DNA of 33,382 bases from Bacillus sp. 522_BSPC (GTDB lineage Bacteria; Bacillota; Bacilli; Bacillales; Cytobacillaceae): assembly GCF_001076885.1 (NCBI RefSeq), contig NZ_JVDT01000035.1, positions 1 to 33,382 on the forward strand, read 5' to 3'. Each line of letters opens with the position of its first letter. The stretch's first letter is position 1. The translations under genes were made by a program, and so were the position numbers. Positions 31,914 to 33,382 of the stretch are shown here, one piece after another. A model generated the notes under the pieces. The model was not told the origin of the DNA and searched no databases. It saw only the letters and a program-made list of their open reading frames with translations.

Positions 31914-33095
31914 TCAACTAGACAATAATGCATGTTTTTTCATACAAAGAACGGTTGCGCCAAGCAAGGAAGCATGCGGCAGCTTTGTTAGCATTACCGT
32001 TGTTCTACTTTGTTCAGGCAGATAATGCTCGATTCTCGCTTGTAGTTTTGGCAAAAACCAATGGCCTGATTTGGAAATCCCTCCCCCTAATACGATGCAT
32101 TCAGGATTAAGCAATGCAGCAACATTTATTAAAGATACAGCAAGATGATCCAAAGCCTCGTTAATGATTTTAGCCGCTAGTGCTTCTCCTTCGATTGCCT
32201 TTTGAAATATTTTCTCCGCGTTCTCCTTCTTTGTAGCAGAACCGCTTTGATACTGTTTCACAATAGACGGACCACCTACCTGATTTTCGAGAAAACCATA
32301 GCCCTCAAACACCGATTCAAATCCTTGGCTTGCCTGATCTTTATTAGTAATCATGTAGCCTATTTCTCCAGCTGCATATTGACCACCGCGAAATAATTCT
32401 CCATTAATTACAATTCCGCAGCCTACTCCTGTTCCAATCGTTATTAAAACTACATGGGATTTATCTTTAGCAGCACCTTTCCAGCACTCTCCCAACACCG
32501 CCATATTCACATCATTTTCAATGTAAATCGGGAAAGGAAAATGCTCTGCCATCTCCCTTTTCAATGGATAGTGGAGCCACCCTAAGCTTGGTGCTTCCAT
32601 CACGATTCCCTGATTCGAATCAGTAATTCCCGGCGCACCAATCGCCAAAGCCAACACTTTCGTATGACATATATTTTTGTCTTCTAGCATTGCATTTACT
32701 TCATTAACTAGTAAAAGAATAAAATCTTTCTTCAATCCATCCTGTGTATCGATTTTTCGATGAAGAATCAAGCCACCATCCAAATCCATAATCGCTAGTT
32801 CTGTCGAGGTTCCGCCAATATCAATGCCAATGGTATATTTAAATTGTTTATCAAAGACTAAATGAACCGGTTTTCGTCCCCCTCTCTTTGCTGCCTTTTT
32901 GCTTTCTTTTTCAATTATCCAGCCTTCTTCCACCAGTTCATCTACCAATGCCGATATAGTCGGTTTACTTAGCTTCAACCTTTTTGCCAAACTTGCTCTG
33001 GAATAAAGATTATCTCCTTCGATAATTTCTTGTAGCACTTTTCTTTTATTAATTGTCTTCAAGTAGTTGGGAGTTCCTGATTGCAATATACTCAT
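31914..33095 (-). CDS. ROK-family transcriptional regulator (XylR/NagC type)
   Basis: The 393 residues have an N-terminal winged helix (about 15-65, YSRASLAKRLKLSKPTISALVDELVEEGWI) and a ROK sugar-kinase-like domain from about residue 80. The ATP-site loop is kept as GIDIGGTSTELAIMD, and IGTGVGCGIVINGELFRGG and CIVLGGGIS are also typical. The usual CxCGxxGCxE zinc cluster is absent and the ExGH motif reads GEIGYM, so metal and sugar binding probably differ from the norm. I start it at 33095, five bases after GGAGG; the ATG at 33107 overlaps that site. It is the first gene of the operon and very likely its repressor. The effector is unknown. Confidence 0.88.
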   Translation of the reverse strand: MSILQSGTPNYLKTINKRKVLQEIIEGDNLYSRASLAKRLKLSKPTISALVDELVEEGWIIEKESKKAAKRGGRKPVHLVFDKQFKYTIGIDIGGTSTELAIMDLDGGLILHRKIDTQDGLKKDFILLLVNEVNAMLEDKNICHTKVLALAIGAPGITDSNQGIVMEAPSLGWLHYPLKREMAEHFPFPIYIENDVNMAVLGECWKGAAKDKSHVVLITIGTGVGCGIVINGELFRGGQYAAGEIGYMITNKDQASQGFESVFEGYGFLENQVGGPSIVKQYQSGSATKKENAEKIFQKAIEGEALAAKIINEALDHLAVSLINVAALLNPECIVLGGGISKSGHWFLPKLQARIEHYLPEQSRTTVMLTKLPHASLLGATVLCMKKHALLSS

Positions 33096-33207
33096 CCATT
33101 CCTCCATTCATGGCAGTTAGTAAACCTTCCTTACTTCTTGAATAGTCTATGACTCGCTAGAATGTAATATGTTTGTAAATTTTCCGAGGGACAAATAGTG
33201 GTTTATT

Positions 33208-33225
33208 ACTTTTTTGAAAAAAAGT
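33208..33225. promoter_or_regulatory. Palindrome upstream of the ROK operon, candidate operator
   Basis: ACTTTTTT (33208-33215) and AAAAAAGT (33218-33225) are perfect 8-base arms around a 2-base centre. It lies roughly 20 bases upstream of a weak minus-strand promoter (TTGTCC near 33194, CATATT 17 bases on). A/T-rich palindromes are common operators for ROK regulators, but simple sequence makes chance possible. Confidence 0.3.
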
Positions 33226-33239
33226 TAACTATAGAAGTA

Positions 33240-33382
33240 TCTTTATGGGGATGAACGATTTTTTTCTGATGAGGAAAGCTAAATGTGGGGTTGCTTTTTG
33301 GGGTGAACGCCTCTTTTACAACATGATGCAATGCTAGATGTGGTTTTCATTTCCGGGATGAACGCCTTTTTCACTACTTTCA
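33240..33382. repeat. Degenerate tandem repeat, period about 55, running off the window
   Basis: TGAACG recurs at 33252, 33304 and 33359 in a GGG(A/G)TGAACG context, and GCTAAATGTGG (33278) recurs as GCTAGATGTGG (33333), exactly 55 bases apart. TGATG also recurs between units (33267, 33324). Copies two and three align along their full length; copy one is more diverged. No frame is convincing here. Confidence 0.65.

Noticed and set aside
33240-33382. Possible CRISPR array
   Set aside because: The units are similar along their whole length and diverge evenly; there is no short conserved repeat with unrelated spacers and no cas gene in view.

Overview
The window is AT-rich with strong GGAGG-type ribosome binding sites, frequent TTG and GTG starts, CcpA-type cre sites, a PRD/PTS regulator and several Bacillaceae families (YwbE, immune inhibitor A, DUF4309-like). 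This suggests a Bacillaceae chromosome, perhaps Bacillus or Niallia. The genus is inference; there is no rRNA or tRNA to fix it. I see no phage, IS or CRISPR element. The content is carbohydrate and metabolite uptake plus a few secreted or envelope enzymes.

Layout. 1-1.7 kb: an AraC-family activator divergent from a GPH-type sugar symporter that stops after about four membrane helices. 1.76-3.6 kb: an unrecognised 609-residue cytoplasmic protein. 3.76-9.0 kb: an L-arabinose locus, araR divergent from araB-araD-araA, with candidate AraR boxes and a cre site against the araB ribosome binding site. The gene order and the short kinase look like the Lactobacillus-type araBDA operon rather than the long B. 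subtilis one. 9.1-13.1 kb: a 57-residue membrane peptide, a 93-residue unknown, an EamA/DMT transporter behind a consensus promoter and structured leader, and a PhoD-like phosphatase. 13.2-19.0 kb: a small basic protein coupled to ywbE, a DUF4309-like membrane-anchored protein, an FAD monooxygenase and a secreted M6 protease of the immune inhibitor A family.

19.4-25.9 kb is a minus-strand operon: PRD regulator, EIIA, EIIB, EIIC and a GH38 alpha-mannosidase. It should import and phosphorylate a mannoside (mannosylglycerate is the best guess) and hydrolyse it inside the cell. 26.3-33.1 kb is a second minus-strand operon: ROK regulator, amidohydrolase, argininosuccinate-lyase-like enzyme, lipoprotein binding protein and two CUT1-type permeases. 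It has no glycosidase, sugar kinase or transporter ATPase. It is the best candidate here for an undescribed catabolic pathway, possibly for a sugar or amino-acid conjugate opened by hydrolysis and beta-elimination.

Two families of short hairpin repeats are scattered between genes, nearly always against a stop codon. Family A has arms like GGGACGGTTC/GAACCGTCCC. Family B has arms GGGACA/TGTCCC around a GGGGTCAGGTTCC-like core. AraR and the PhoD-like protein both read into a family A copy in the same frame and end at its TGA, giving both the C-terminus GRFL. The FAD monooxygenase gene lies between two half-copies. At the right edge a different tandem repeat (period about 55) starts and leaves the window.
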